NCBI GenBank assembly: GCA_028095005.1
Contig: CM051461.1
Coordinates: 164,396,574 to 164,460,573 of the forward strand
DNA from: Rhynchospora pubera
Taxonomy: Eukaryota; Streptophyta; Magnoliopsida; Poales; Cyperaceae
Reading direction: 5' to 3'
DNA length: 64,000 nucleotides
The notes beneath the pieces are model-generated. The model had not been told where the DNA came from. It worked only from the letters and a program-made list of their open reading frames with translations, and ran no database searches. Position numbers and translations under genes: made by a program. Below, piece by piece: positions 38,479 to 51,461 of the stretch (the stretch's first letter is position 1; every line of letters begins with the position of its first letter).

Positions 38479-38996
38479 TTTAAAAATTCAATCCCTTGAA
38501 ATTCTGACAATCTGGACAGACCCGTGATTAGACTCAAATAACTACACACATCTTTCGCATAAAAGAAAAGATCAAAAGAACCATAGTTACCCTTTGAAAA
38601 GAAAAGAATAAGACCGTCAATTTTTGCAATATATGATTACTTGTGATTACAATGCCCAACCGTTATGATGATAATCACACAACGTTTTTGTTATAGCCAC
38701 CAAACTTTTGTTTTCAATTAAAAATACTATAACCAAATACAATTCATTCCAAAAATTTTGGGATGCCGTATGGATAATATATTATTAATCTTGAAACTAC
38801 TTAATATTACGCCAAAACATCATCCAGGGCATGTTGATAACCTTATTACAACACTATACCAAATACATTATATGAATAAATTAAGCGTTCCTTCCTTTTG
38901 TTAATGACCTCAGGTGTCTTTGGTATAGCAGAGATTACAACAAGTTTTTTGCAAATAAATTGCATTCTTTTCTCCAGTTGCTAACGAAATGCAACC
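38479..38996. other. Catalase 3' flank
   Basis: AT-rich DNA downstream of the catalase stop codon, probably including its 3' UTR in the part nearest 38996. No other feature is seen. Confidence 0.5.
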
Positions 38997-41900
38997 TCAC
39001 ATGCTCGGCTTCACATTGAGATGTGTAGCAAGCTTTTGTCCCAAAGACTTGTCAGCCTGAAACAGAAAAAGAAAATTCGCATCAACTTCAAGACCTATTT
39101 TAAAAAACTCTAAGTCCGAGCGATGGAAAACTTGTCCAAGCAGGGATTAAAATTTCTATTTTAACTAGTAATCCCAGTTGCATTGGTCATCAACAAATTG
39201 GTGCCCAGGATGCAAATGTTCTTTTTCCATTCATTGCACCTCAAACTATAATGTATGAGCATCAAGTGAACCTTTGCTGATCCCAGTACAAACCATTGAA
39301 AAGGAAGAAAATATTGGTGATATATTGAGCAGGACCAACAATATGAATCATTCAATCATTTGATAACCCAGTGCAATCTAGTGCACAATGAACTGGTTTG
39401 CTTGGGACTTGTATAAAAGAGAAGTAATAGTTGGTATGAACTTTCGAGTCTATGACTTTTATCCAGCCCTCCATTCAAGCAACCATATAAATGTTTGCTC
39501 CACTTAGAATTTTTACGACCCAAAATGATATTACGACATTCTTTGCCCCGACAGTATAAAAAGAATTACTCAAAAAGAAAGAACACTAATAAAAAAGCGA
39601 GATAAAATTAAGGCAACAAACCTGGGACCAGTAGGAGACCCAAATGGAGCGAACTTCATGAGTAACTCGGGGATCAGACAGGGCACCCACCATTCTTTTG
39701 ATGAACCTCTCTTGCCTGTCAAATGGACCATTTTATAACACGTCAAGAAACACCATCTTAGATTAACAAAACAACATTGTTGAACTATACAATAAATTTC
39801 AACTGTCAAGAATAAGGCACAGACCTTGCGGGATCCATAGAGCGGTAACGCTCCCCAGGCTGCTTGAAGTTGTTTTCCTTTTCAATCATGACCTGCATTC
39901 AATTTAGATATAGTTAGTATCGTAGAATGATGACAGTCTTCCACAAAGAAAGGTTGTTTTTTTTTTTTCTTAAACTTCAAATAGCATTTCATAACTTATT
40001 GTTGTCAGATTGACATGTACATTCCCAATTTACTAAAATAGTAGTTCCATTAAGCAAGGAAGAAATAACAACTTGTCTGGTTCTCTATCTGAGGAGAAAG
40101 TTTGGAATCCACTCGTGTTATAAAAAAAATAATAATGTGTACATATAAACCACATGACCAAGTTAGGCATATAAAAAATCAGCACATGACTAAAAAAAAA
40201 AGTACTCTACCTTCTCGCGGCGACCAGTCAAAACACGTGGTGGGTTCGGGAACCTCTCAGCATGGCGGACGGGATCATACCTGGAAGGGGAAGTAGTTCA
40301 CCTGAAATCGAAAAATAAAAAAAATGATCAGAGAAGCCATTCAATTAACCTACATTAATCAACAACAAGAAAACACACAACCAATAGAGCAATGATAAAC
40401 ATAAATATTACCTCCTCATCCCTGTGCATGAAGTTCATGAAACCCTCATGGTGATTGTTGTGGTGTGCACACTTGGGTGCATTAGGAGGGAGCATGAGAT
40501 AGTTGGGTCCCAACCGGTGCCTCTGGGTGTCAGAGTATGAAAAAATTCTGGTCTGCAACAGCTTGTCGTCAGAGTAATAGATGCCAGGGACCACAATCGA
40601 GGGGCAGAATGCAAGTTGCTCATTCTCAGCGAAGAAGTTGTCGATGTTCTTGTTGAGCACCATGCGGCCGACTGGTTGGAGAGGGATGATGTCCTCAGGC
40701 CAGGTCTTGGTCACATCAAGCGGGTCAAAGTCGAACCGGTCCTCGTAATCTGGGTCAATTGTCTGGATGAAGAGCTTCCATTCAGGGTAGTTACCAGCAG
40801 CAATGGAGTCGGTCAGGTCCTTGGTTGCATGGCTGTGGTTGGTACCTATTAAATGGTGAAAAATGCTTAAACTGTTTTCTCTCTGCTACAAAAGATGCAA
40901 CTACATTAAGAAAAGGGACATCAATCTCGCTCTCAGACTCCTTGAACGGGCAAGTCCCAGTGTAGCTCGTTTCCAAAAAATACAAATAATTTAACTTCCT
41001 CAGATTGATGTAACTACATTTTTACCTGGAGGTTATTCAGTATATACTTTATATTATGGTTTACATTTTAAAACACTACAACTTTATTTCCTTCAGTTAA
41101 AATCTTGGAATAGAAATGCAGATGTAAATGCCAAGGGAACCAGCTATAAATAGTAACCCAAAAGGTAGCATAAATTAAAGCTGCATATTTTTGCTTCCCA
41201 CAGTCCTGAACTAAACTCCAATTTGCCTAGAAAATACAAATTCTACTCTTTAATCCTGGAAAATTCAGTGTTAGCAAATACCATTCTACAAACTAGACTG
41301 AGAGAAAACCATACCACCAACAATGACAGCCTCTTCTTCCAACAATGACTTAACGCCACAGGTCGTCTTCCAGTGGAACTTGACATAGCGAGCCTTCCCT
41401 TCCTTGCTGATGAGAGTATAGGTGTTGACGCCAGAGCCATCCATGTGGCGATAGTCTGCTGGGACGCCAATATCATCAAAAAGGAAGGTGAACATGTGGA
41501 GACTCTCAGGGTGGTGCGAGAAGAAGTCCATGATGCGCCAGTCCTCCTGGATGTGTGTTTTTGGATTCGGCTTTAGTGCGTGCACCATATCCGGGAACTT
41601 CATGCCATCACGGATGAAGAATACTGGGAAGTTGTTGCCAACAAGGTCAAAGTTGCCCTGTAATCCCAAGAAAGGATATTATTTGTATTGGCAAATGAGA
41701 GGTTTCTTTCATAGCTATATTGAAGCCCTAGACTTCCCTTACTTGGTGCAAAAAATACTTATATTTTTGGATGGTAATGCGCAGTTTCGTTAAAAAAAAT
41801 GATTTAGTTTTTTGGTTCTCTGGAAATCAATAAACTAAAAGTCTCGAAAGGAGATCAATACTTCCATGTACTACCAAAATGAGTTTTCAGTTAATAATTT

Positions 41901-44003
41901 ATGCCGGTGATCAATCCAGTTGTTAAAAACCTCATATAACATGATTTCTGATAGACAGCATTTTCACAATAATAATGAACAAGTAAAATCTCAACTAAAA
42001 GTTAATAATTCAACATCTATAAGGCTAACTCAGCAAAATCTTTTCAGAATAGAATATCTGAATGCATGTTTTACTGCTTCTCTAAATAGTGTCATGGAGG
42101 AAAATTTACTAGAGGGGAGAAAAAAGGTTAACCTCTCTTGTGTAGAACTTGACGGCAAAGCCACGCGGGTCCCTCAAAGTTTCTGGACTGCCACGCTCAT
42201 GAATGACAGTGGAGAAACGCACAATCACTGGGGTCTGCACCCCAGGTGCACGAAGGAAATCAGCACAGGTCAGGTTAGAGATGTCATGTGTGACCTCAAA
42301 GAAACCTTTGGCACTGGCACCCCTAGCATGGACTACACGCTCGGGGATGCGCTCACGGTCAAAATTAGCGAGCTTTTCAACCAGGTGGTAATCCTCAAGT
42401 AGAATTGGACCTTTTCAATAAAAAGAAGAAACATACAATCACATCAAAAAAGCTCTAATTGAAGGACTACACCACGCAAAGACCATGCTTAGAGGATTCT
42501 GCGTCAATTGCGGAACACAGTACTCTATGATTTATATGAATCATTTGGTCCCCCAGTTAAACTTAAGAATTTTGCTTCTGTGAGAGCTCCGTTGAGGTGT
42601 AACAGTGCAAAAGATGCTACAAATGTAGTTCATCTAAATGCTATCTTGTTCTTTTGTAATTTGAGTTCTACTGGACAGAAACTGGATTAAGTATACAAAC
42701 TATGCAACCATGCCATGACCAATTTAACGATATATAATATGAGTGAGTCTAGCGTCCTTACAAAAAGAGTTAAAAAAAAATATGTAGTTTCACAGCTAAC
42801 CCAAAATATGAGAGGAAGTGACAAGCACTAAGTAAATCATGCAAAGGGAAAAATGGAAAATCACCTCGGGAACCAACAGTAAGAGAAGAATTGTTGTTCC
42901 AGACAGGAGCACCAGAGTTGGTGGTCCAAAAGGGGGAGTTGAAGGCACTTGCTGGGCGGTACTGCACATTAACAATAGATATTAGGAAAATTTATTATGA
43001 TAATGCACAACAAATTGTCAAAGCCGTGTTGAAGTTGAACTTATAACAGATTTAAAATCTTAGAGAACAGGCACAGCTGGCTTTGATATGGCATCAAGTG
43101 ATCATCAACAGTTAAATGCATAAATTAAATTTGGTTATAGACATGGAATTCAGTCGATTTTGGACATGAACTTAAATTGATTTTTTGGGCAACTCAAATA
43201 AAAAGCTCAACAGACCCAAACGAAAAAGTTCCCTCTACAGCTAAAAATTGGGCTATAATTGGCTTCAATCGGTCAATCATCGTGAAACATGAATTGCTTA
43301 CCTGCCCTCTGGTAAGTCCCATTTGCATAACTATCTGGTATGAAGTTCATCAGTTCATCTACAATCATACGCAGTAATTTTTGTTCGGTCACCCTTTCCT
43401 TCTTACTAAGGCCATAATTAAATTGACTCTGCTTATGGGTCAAACGTGAAAAAAAAATAATAATATTTTTTTTCCTGATTTCTACATTTCCCCAAAACAT
43501 TCTTGTTCCTTCTCTTTGGAAAACATTATACTTGATCCTAATTGTGATTGTTTTCTTCATTTCCTCACCATTATAGTACTGTAAAGCTTTAGGCCAATAT
43601 TACTATTAAATGTCCCCAAATTAATTCTTAATCGCCTACAGCAATTGGGTACAAAAAGCAATTGTTTCCACAAATTTGAAATCATAATTAAAGAAGCTTT
43701 AACAAAAACTCAATTGGAATAACGCAATGGAATTTGGCAGATAATGCCAGAGAACTCGAACCACCAACGACCTAAAAGAGAAAACTGACAAGACTACCAA
43801 AATTTTAAATTAACGATCATAACGCTTCAACTTCTCCAAACAATCACCAACCAACACTATCACAAATCCAAAAACAAAAACAACTCCTACGATCTCATAA
43901 TCAAAGCATTTATTCCACCCCCGATCGAATAAACAGCTCAAAAACTAAGCATAGAATAGAACACATAATGCGAGAAGAGATGCTATACCTTGTAAGGATC
44001 CAT
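38997..44003 (-). CDS. Plant catalase (peroxisomal), with a 1-nt frameshift in exon 6
   Basis: Nine coding exons on the minus strand: 44003-43989 (MDPYK only), 42961-42865, 42410-42133, 41657-41315, 40845-40412, 40301-40211, 39892-39825, 39715-39622 and 39056-38997. All introns are GT-AG. Without the extra base the exons encode 492 aa, the standard plant catalase length. Active-site His65 lies in FDRERIPERVVHARG, Asn138 in GNNFPVFFIRD, and haem-ligand Tyr348 in RIFSYSDTQRHRLG. Near the C-terminus QKL and the ending NVKPSM fit the internal peroxisome-targeting type. The enzyme breaks H2O2 to water and O2 in peroxisomes. Exon 6 is 91 nt, where 90 would keep phase: one extra base in the G/A run at 40283-40290 shifts the frame after Phe394. 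As written the protein would end at about residue 397, losing the C-terminal helices and targeting signal. Everything else is intact, so an assembly error or a very recent mutation is likely. Confidence 0.93.
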
Positions 44004-44152
44004 GGAGAATTCAAGCTCTTCTTCTCAGACTACTATGTGTTTCTTTCTTCTTCTTTGTGAAATGCTTGGCAGCAGCTGCCAGGCCTTTGTACTATGCTTT
44101 TCTCTCTTTGTAAAACACCTACGCAACATCTCGAGTTGTGTAGGAACTGGGA

Positions 44153-44162
44153 ATTTATAAAG
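44153..44162 (-). promoter_or_regulatory. Probable TATA box of the catalase gene
   Basis: Minus-strand ctctttataaattcc lies about 155 bases before the catalase ATG, followed by a C/T-rich leader. Position and sequence suit a TATA box; no transcript evidence is available. Confidence 0.5.
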
Positions 44163-44532
44163 AGGGAACGATTTTTGTTTTTTGTTTGTATCAAAGAAAT
44201 TAAATTAAGAGAGAGGCTTTATTTTCTATCAAACGGCCATTATGGTTTCAGATTCGCGTGAATTCCTGATTAACGGCCAGATATATTGTGGGTTTGTGAT
44301 GTTTTTTCAAGTTTTGTAGGGCCGTAATAACGGGATGTGTCGTGGGTCAATCCTCAAAAGGTAATAATAGTTTTGCTTGCTGAAACTGTTTCTTAGCATT
44401 TAATGCAAACCATCAGGACTCTGCGGACTGCGGGTGGGACCCTTATTAAGAAAACCGAAACGAGTTATTAAACCAGGGGATATCGGTTTGATTGTTCAAC
44501 CAATTCAACATTTTTAAACCAGTTAAGATGAG
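44163..44532. other. Catalase upstream region
   Basis: Presumed distal promoter of the catalase gene. No further element can be named with confidence. Confidence 0.4.
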
Positions 44533-44544
44533 AGAAATGTTAAT

Positions 44545-44697
44545 TTTTTTTAGATAAATTGAAGGTCTAAGTTATCCAACTTTTTTTTAAATTAAATGTC
44601 TATGAAAAATTCTCCAGCCGAGTTTTGAACCTGCGACTTTTCACTTAATAAGTCAAGGTGCATTACTCTTTGCCACTAGAACAAGAGCTAGTTCTCA
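44545..44697 (-). mobile_element. tRNA-derived SINE, copy 3 (full length, 153 bp)
   Basis: AGAAATGTTAAT flanks both sides (44533-44544 and 44698-44709), a perfect 12-bp target duplication. Minus-strand order: leader gagaactagctcttg, A box TTCTAGTGGCAAAG, B box region gcaggttcaaaactcgg, the shared 3' body, and a terminal A run. It has exactly the length of copy 1. It sits 0.54 kb upstream of the catalase ATG and may lie in its promoter. Confidence 0.87.
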
Positions 44698-44709
44698 AGA
44701 AATGTTAAT

Positions 44710-46654
44710 ATGAATAGCTTTTATTATGTAAGGTTTCAAAAAAAATTCATTCGATTTCTCTTCAACAAAAATTGGGATCAATGTGTTGCTTTTTGTATCA
44801 AATCTCACTTCATACTATTTTTTTCCTTAAAAGGCATACCAAAGAAAGAAAAACCCAATTAGTTTAGATAAACCGGTCTACCTCAAAACTAACCTACAAC
44901 TGGTTCAAAGTCGAACCAACCGGTCTAATCCGAATTAAAACATTACATTACTACGGTTATTGTGGACCATGTTGATAGGATATACTAGTATTAGAGCGCT
45001 TTTTCATTTTTCTTTTTGATACCATTTCGTATAAGACGGTTATCAATTCTTATCCACATACACTCAATTCTCAACTGTCCATAAAAAATAGTTTGTAATT
45101 GATGATAATTGGGGGAAATTTCTAGAAATTGTCTTGGTTTGCGTGAGAGGGATAATACTGTGGGAACAGAAGAAATACGAGAATATAGCTTTTCAGATTC
45201 CTTTCACATTGACAGTGTTCGTAAAAAGCGCGCCTAGCCATTTTTCCTTTTTTTTTTCTTTTTTTTTTGTGGCTCAAATAGATAGCTCGGACTTTGGATG
45301 TATCGTTACAAAATACGCGCCACTTGTCCAACTTGAAAATATTGGAGCTTGCGAGTACAAATCTAGTTAGAAATTGTTCCCTAGACTTAAACTGAACTTG
45401 GGTGGTTTTGGTTTCTAACTTCCTATTGAATACAATGAGCATCAGTGATAATTTGGTGCACTAAAATCCTAAAAAAAAAATTTTATGTAATTAGATCCAA
45501 CGAAATCCTCTGAAATCAATTCAATTGAAATAAAATGAAATGAAATTTCACGTAAACTTCATTTTGATCGGGGCCTTAATAAGTATATGTTGACTATTGT
45601 TAACTGACTTTTTCTGAGTGGTGCAGTATTTTAATATTAACTTTTCCGGTTTGTTAAATAAAAAATCTTCTAAATTTTTCTGAAGAGGAAATTAAATTGG
45701 AGGGTTTATCTATCTTCACCAATCGCCACACCGATCTTTTTGAGTTTTAAAATTTGTGACGACGTCAGAAAAAGGATGGCAACCTGATCTTTATCTTTCT
45801 ATTCCATGTGATTTGGGCATTTCTATAACAAACACTTACAAGTTGCAACTTCTACGGGATGATTCTTAAATAAAAAAAAAAGAGACACAACCATTGGGTA
45901 CTGTCGACGTGTACCAACCAGATACGCCCACGTGTCTTACTTCAATTTGGACCGCGTGGACAATTTAATACGGTTGTTTAAACGCAATACAGCTAGGAGT
46001 TCGGATCATTGGGATTTGGGATAATCCACGAGTTATTTAGTCAGATTATATATTCTACGATTAGCATCTTGAATATAATAATTTCCAAACAATCTTCAAG
46101 ATTTATAATTTAATTATTTCACCGAACGTGAAATCAGACAGCTAGAGCGAAAACGATAAATTAAATATTGTGGATACCAGGTGGCCGGTAAGAGATAATA
46201 CCCACAGAGTGGGGCCCACACTCCACACTCCACAGGAAGTCGAGATGCACAAATTGGTCGTGAAAAAAGGGAAAGTGTTTTCTGTGGTAACCCGACCATA
46301 TCTCGGAGCAATGGTTTCAAAACCACCAGAATGAGGCGAGCATTTGTCGCGAGGTTCTTTGTGGTGTTCATAGCCTTTTCTGCTTTTTGTGCCACGCTGG
46401 ACTGTTCCTTTCCTTCAGTTCTCATTGTTTTTGGGTCGTTAGACCCACTACAACCGAAGAAGCCGAAAAAATTAAAATTGACATTAATGTTCACTCGAAT
46501 TTCGATAATAACAGTTAAAAATTTAAAATTTAAAAAATAACGTCGCTGGATCGTCATTCCAATCGACGAAATTACAAAACGCTTGGATAGTCCTCTCGAA
46601 TGACGATCCAGACTTGCATCGTCATTCCAGACGACAAGCTAAGTTTGGATCGTC
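44710..46654. other. Intergenic, no supported gene
   Basis: Open frames around 45122-45442 and 46114-46557 show no family resemblance. A perfect 13-bp inverted repeat, TGGATCGTCATTC (46547-46559) and GAATGACGATCCA (46598-46610), lies just left of the copia insertion point. Confidence 0.45.
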
Positions 46655-48415
46655 TGTTAGAGATATGTCCTAGAAGCCAATCATATTTGGCTACTTCTAT
46701 GGTTTTATGTTATGGATGATTTTATATCATTTGTTCCTTGATTTATGTGTTGGCAGTTCATTCAGGTTGAGGATCTGAATTATAGATCACTGTGATTCAT
46801 TTAGTAGTAAATGACAACAATAAATCTAAAGCGTCCATGATCTTGATAATTAACAAGGAACATTAATTATCAATAAGATTAGTATGCAAGTTAAGTGTTG
46901 ATTAAGTTCTATAAATCACAGGTTAAGAGTAACCAACTTAATTGCATATGTTTATGTTAATTGAACATAGTACAGGACATGACCCAACGAAATAAATATA
47001 TAGATTGTGTTATGTGTCATTATTTATTTCGTTATGATTTTGATTCTAAGTTTGAGATATTTATCTTTTCCACATGAGGATAGGTTCAATAAATATCGTC
47101 TACCGCTGATTCCCGATAAGGGCTGCTATACGGACGTTATTTATGTTCTCTTGAATTGTGCGGGGGAAAGCTAAATAGTCAAGAAAACCGTATGTCCCTC
47201 ATTAATTCACTTAGTGAGTGACGATATCTGTTTGGGCCCCTTGATGGAGATAGATTGTTTGCTAGCAACTGATACAATTATCTCTAGATCAAGAAACGTA
47301 TAATCTGCAAGAATGACACATTCCTATCTTGGATTATACGATGATATCGTGAGACATAGGAATCAAAATAGAGATATACTTTTATTCTCTTATGCAGGAT
47401 TGAAATATTGTAGCTATACACTATTTATGCGAATTGGGAATCATAACGTGTTGCTAGATACCGCTTATGATTATTGGAATTAAATAGCGATTTAACTCCA
47501 TGTCCAACGTAGCATAAATCCTCAAAAGGTCACACAAAAATTGGTGTTTTAACCATGCTTGCATTATTTATTTATTTGCAATAATTGGTATTGCAAAATA
47601 TGATAAGTTGATTAATTAATTAAATAACGTTGTAGACCGTTATAATTAATTAAATCAAAGGGATCATATAGAAATAAATTAATGCATTATCTAATCCCTA
47701 AATAATTATTATTAAGTTAATAATTATTTATTTCAACACATATGCAAATTATAGGGCTTTAATTAAATAGTTAATTAAAGGCCCAATAGGGAGTCAAATT
47801 GGGAGCAACAAGAAGGGCCATTTAATAGTTGATTAAGTGGACCCAAGAGGCAAAGCACATAGCCCATAAAGGGCCCATAATGTGGCCGGCCATGATAGGT
47901 GGTAGGTGGGTGGCAAAATTGTAATAAGATGGTGTGAGGTAGGTAAGGTTTGTGCTCTATATAAAGAGGTATATGGTAGCAAATCCCCTCTCTCTCTCCT
48001 CCCACAAACCCTAGCCGCCCCCTCCTCTTGTGGCCGGCGCCTCCCCTCCTCTCCCTCTCCATTAGCTCATGTGTTGAGCCCCCTCTCTTCCTCAAATTCC
48101 TTTGTTGATTTGCTAGAAGATTGGGAAAGCTAGGGATTAGTCATTTCCTCCAAGTTACTAGCATAACTTGTTGAGGATTTGGTTAATACCAAGTGGACTC
48201 GAGGAGATTCGACAAGGAGGCCGAAAGAGCAACCACCACCTCGATCCTAGCCGCGGTTCAAATCCCCTTGGTTACGATATCAAGGGAGGTACATCTTTGA
48301 ACCCTTTTCTCTTGTGTGAATGGCTTAATACTAGTTCATATGTGTGTGCATGCTTAGTTATGGGTAATTAATAGTAATTATCCTTGAAAAATTAAAATTG
48401 TGCACTTAACTAACA
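46655..48415 (+). repeat. 5' LTR of element 1 (1,761 bp)
   Basis: It begins TGTTAGAGATATG and ends CTTAACTAACA, immediately before the primer-binding site. U3 holds a TATA element, ctctatataaagag, at about 47956-47968, followed by a C/T-rich stretch; transcription probably begins shortly after. The short open frame at 47775-48095 lies wholly in the LTR and recurs in the 3' LTR; it is not a gene. Confidence 0.95.
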
Positions 48416-48416
48416 G

Positions 48417-48426
48417 TGGTATCAGA
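48417..48426 (+). other. Primer-binding site of element 1
   Basis: TGGTATCAGA, one base after the LTR, matches the 3' end complement of initiator tRNA-Met used by most plant copia elements; the next base departs from the usual GC. Confidence 0.85.
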
Positions 48427-50489
48427 TACATGGTCGTACTTAAGCTATTTTGACACTTAATTAAGAGAAATTGGCTAATTAACGGATTAGTAGAGATGAT
48501 GCGTTTGTTTGCTGTCTGGAAATGGTATTTTCTGTGTTGTTTCGCGTTTTTCGCTCTGATAAGTTCTCTGGAAGTTTTTTCCATCTACATGAAAGTTGTA
48601 TATCTGTGGATTGTGATTCTTTTGGCGTTAGATTCACATTTTTCTGAATTAGTATGGATTTACTGTGAATAAAATGGCGACAGTGCGCAGAACCAGTTTC
48701 TGCTCGCACTGTCCTGTTTGAATGGCTTGAAAGATTTATATTTTGAATATAAGTACCAGTGTTCTATGGCTAGATTTAAAGAAGACTTTAAGCTCTTTCT
48801 GAGCATGTATAAATTGTTGCATGACTTGGATTAATTTGTGGGTTTTCAAGTATGAAAAGGAAGATCTCGTCAGATCCAGTTTATTGAACAAATCGATTGT
48901 TCTAATAAACTGTACCAACTGAGAACTCCTTTAAAAATTCTGTTTAAATGGAGTTGTTCTTTTTTGAGTTAGGATTCCAGGAAAATTAATTTCATAATTT
49001 TTCGTGGAAGTTTGGACCTTCAACTAGGTTAGAACTTTTCAATCGACTGTCTGTTTCAGTACAGAATTTGTTGATTGTTTAATTTGTAACTCGAACTTTT
49101 TGAACTAAACTTGGTGGTTTTCTTTTCATGCATAGCTAGCCTATAGTCTAAACTAGTTTTTCTGTGTATATTATATATATAAAAACTGATTAGAAGGTGG
49201 TCTAACAGACCAAATGGTTGAGAGGATAATCTGAAAGTCTCATAACGGTGTTTCGTGCACTTGTAAGAGATTTGTCATTTTTGATTCTCCCAGATGGTTT
49301 AAGATCTCTTCTTGAAATTTTTACTGGTAATCACAACTATGATAAGGAGCTTAAGTAATTTATTTGAGAATTTTTGGAGACCTAAAATCTTTGTTTTTAT
49401 TGGATTCCATTAGTTAAGTTTTTAATAAATTACTGTTTTTTCTAAGTATTCAAACTAGTTGAAATTAATTAGAAAACTCCTTGTTTGATCTCCTTTCTGT
49501 TATGGGATGTTGAAAGAACTTTCTAAATGAATTTAAACAAGTTTTGTTGTTTAAAATTGAGGATTTGTACACGGAATTTACTTATGGCAAACGATACGCA
49601 AAGATGCTTGAAAATCGTTAATTGGAAACAAAGTGCTTGTATGTGCTCACTTTGTTTTGTAGGTGGATAGTGGGTTTAGTATGGCTCAAGACTCAATGCC
49701 TTGTGGTTGTAATGAATGCATGTGTGGATGTTTATAATGCGGCCTTTGGTGCCATTAATTAATTAATTTTGTTGATTAATTTTTGATGTAACTTGAGAGG
49801 CTTGCATGCCCCTAAGGTTAGGATGGGAATAGGATGTTTTCACATGTATTTTGCACCTTTATTTTATATAGGATTTAGATCCTTATAGAATTTAGTGGGA
49901 GGGCAAGTATTAGATTAGTTTTGCTCCATGGACGATGTGGCGAAACTAATGCAAGCGGGAGCCATACAAACCCACAACTATGAGATGCTTATATGATTAT
50001 TTTGTTAGGTTAGGTATGGGTGTATGCTTACACGACCACCAAACAAAGTGTCATATGAATTGTTTGTCCCAAACTAAAACGAATAAGTTAAATCGCCCTC
50101 CTTCTCTCTATCCCCTTCACGCCGATTGTCACTCATGACGCGGTCCGCCCAAGCGGACGTCATGATTGCCAATTCGGTAGTCGGGGTGCAAATAACTAAG
50201 ATTTGCAAGGAACAAATAGTGAGAAGTGACTTTTCGATGGACCCAACTAGAGTTTGGACATCGGGGCGAAGTTCGCTTATGCGAACCAAGAGTCATGGTA
50301 AGATGATTGGTTGGAGAACCTACCTTATCTAATCATTTTGGATGACGTGCCATAGCAGGTCATTTTGATGAAAATAGGGGTCTTGGAAATCACTATACTT
50401 AGGGACTTTAAAAGTGTAGTGAAAGTTTTACTTTTGTTAAAACTAAAAACATAAAACTAATTGACCTTTAAATTCGATAATTGTTGTAG
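48427..50489 (+). other. Long untranslated leader of element 1
   Basis: Just over 2 kb between the PBS and the gag ATG with no long open frame. It is clearly conserved, in reverse, at about 62110-64000 in element 2, even though element 2's coding part is decayed. This suggests that the leader holds cis-acting signals such as packaging or dimerisation sites (inference). Confidence 0.8.
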
Positions 50490-51461
50490 ATGTCTTCCTC
50501 CTCTTTAACGCTTTGTTCTCTTCTTGAGAAAGAGAAACTCGCCTTTAACGGTGCTAATTTCTTGGATTGGCACCGCAACCTAAGGCTTGCCCTTAGGTTT
50601 GAGAAAAGGGAGTACCTCCTCTCCACTCCGATTCCCTCTGCTCCTAAGGACACCGATCCAAAGGATAAGCAAGAGGAATATGAGAAGCACGTCAATGACG
50701 ACATGGAGATGTCGGTCTTGATGGTTGCGGTCATGGAATCGGAACTCCAAAAGGAGTTCATCGATAGTGGTTATGGAGTGTTTGAAATGATCACTCGTCT
50801 CAAGAACATGTTCCAAACCAAGGCCCGCACCGAAAGGGCCCGTCTCATCAAGGCCGTCGCCAACACTCGCTTGGCGGAGGGTCATGAAGTCGGGCCACAC
50901 GTCATGAAGATGGCGGGGTTGTTTCGGCAGCTTGAAAAGCTTGATACGCCCTTTCCTACGGGTGCGATTCAAGATTTCATTCTCAACTCCCTCCCTCCAA
51001 GCTTCACCGGTTTTGTTGTGAACTACCGGATGAATGGCATGGACAAGAGCATGGATGATCTCCAAAACATGCTCGTTGAGACGGAGGATAGTCTCAAGAA
51101 GGAGAAGGGCCCAAAGGATGTTCTTGCCGTGAGTGACAAGAGCAAGAAGATCAAGAAGCGAGGCCGTAAAGCCAAGAAGGGCAAAGGCCCGGTGACGCCC
51201 CAAGGTTCGGCCAAGGGTGCTCCCGTGGGTTCCAAGAAGAAGAAGAACCGGCCACTCCCGAGACCGTTTGCTACTATTGTAGCAACAAGGGTCATTGGAG
51301 GAGAAACTGTCCCAAGTACCTTGCCGACAAGAAGGCGGGAACCGTTCAACCTTCTTCTTCAGGTATATTTGTTATCGAAACCCTTCTCGCTACCTCTAAC
51401 ACCGATTGGGTATTCGATACCGGTTCGTGTGCTCACATTTGTCGAAATGTGCAGGTCCTAA
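50490..51461 (+). pseudogene. copia gag, frameshifted before the zinc knuckle
   Basis: The frame starts MSSSSLTLCSLLEKEKLAF and matches copia-type gag (UBN2-like: NFLDWHRNLRLAL, then a LKNMFQTKARTERARL stretch). Reading stays in gag to a Lys/Gly-rich basic stretch. Near 51230-51250, in a run of AAG repeats, the frame changes: the CX2CX4HX4C zinc knuckle (51269-51310) is encoded in the other frame, the one used by pol. Codons after about 51250 in the gag frame are therefore spurious. The product would lack its nucleic-acid-binding knuckle. Confidence 0.85.

Noticed and set aside
40211..40301. Alternative splicing at CAG|GTATGA to explain the catalase frame break
   Set aside because: Using that donor or an acceptor at the same place puts a stop or loses conserved residues; no choice of sites restores the frame without removing one base.
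47775..48095. Minus-strand 106-codon open frame, repeated at 55885-56172
   Set aside because: Both lie inside copies of the same LTR; their identity reflects LTR identity, not a gene pair.
50580..51203. 207-codon minus-strand frame across gag
   Set aside because: It is a shadow of the gag coding frame on the opposite strand.
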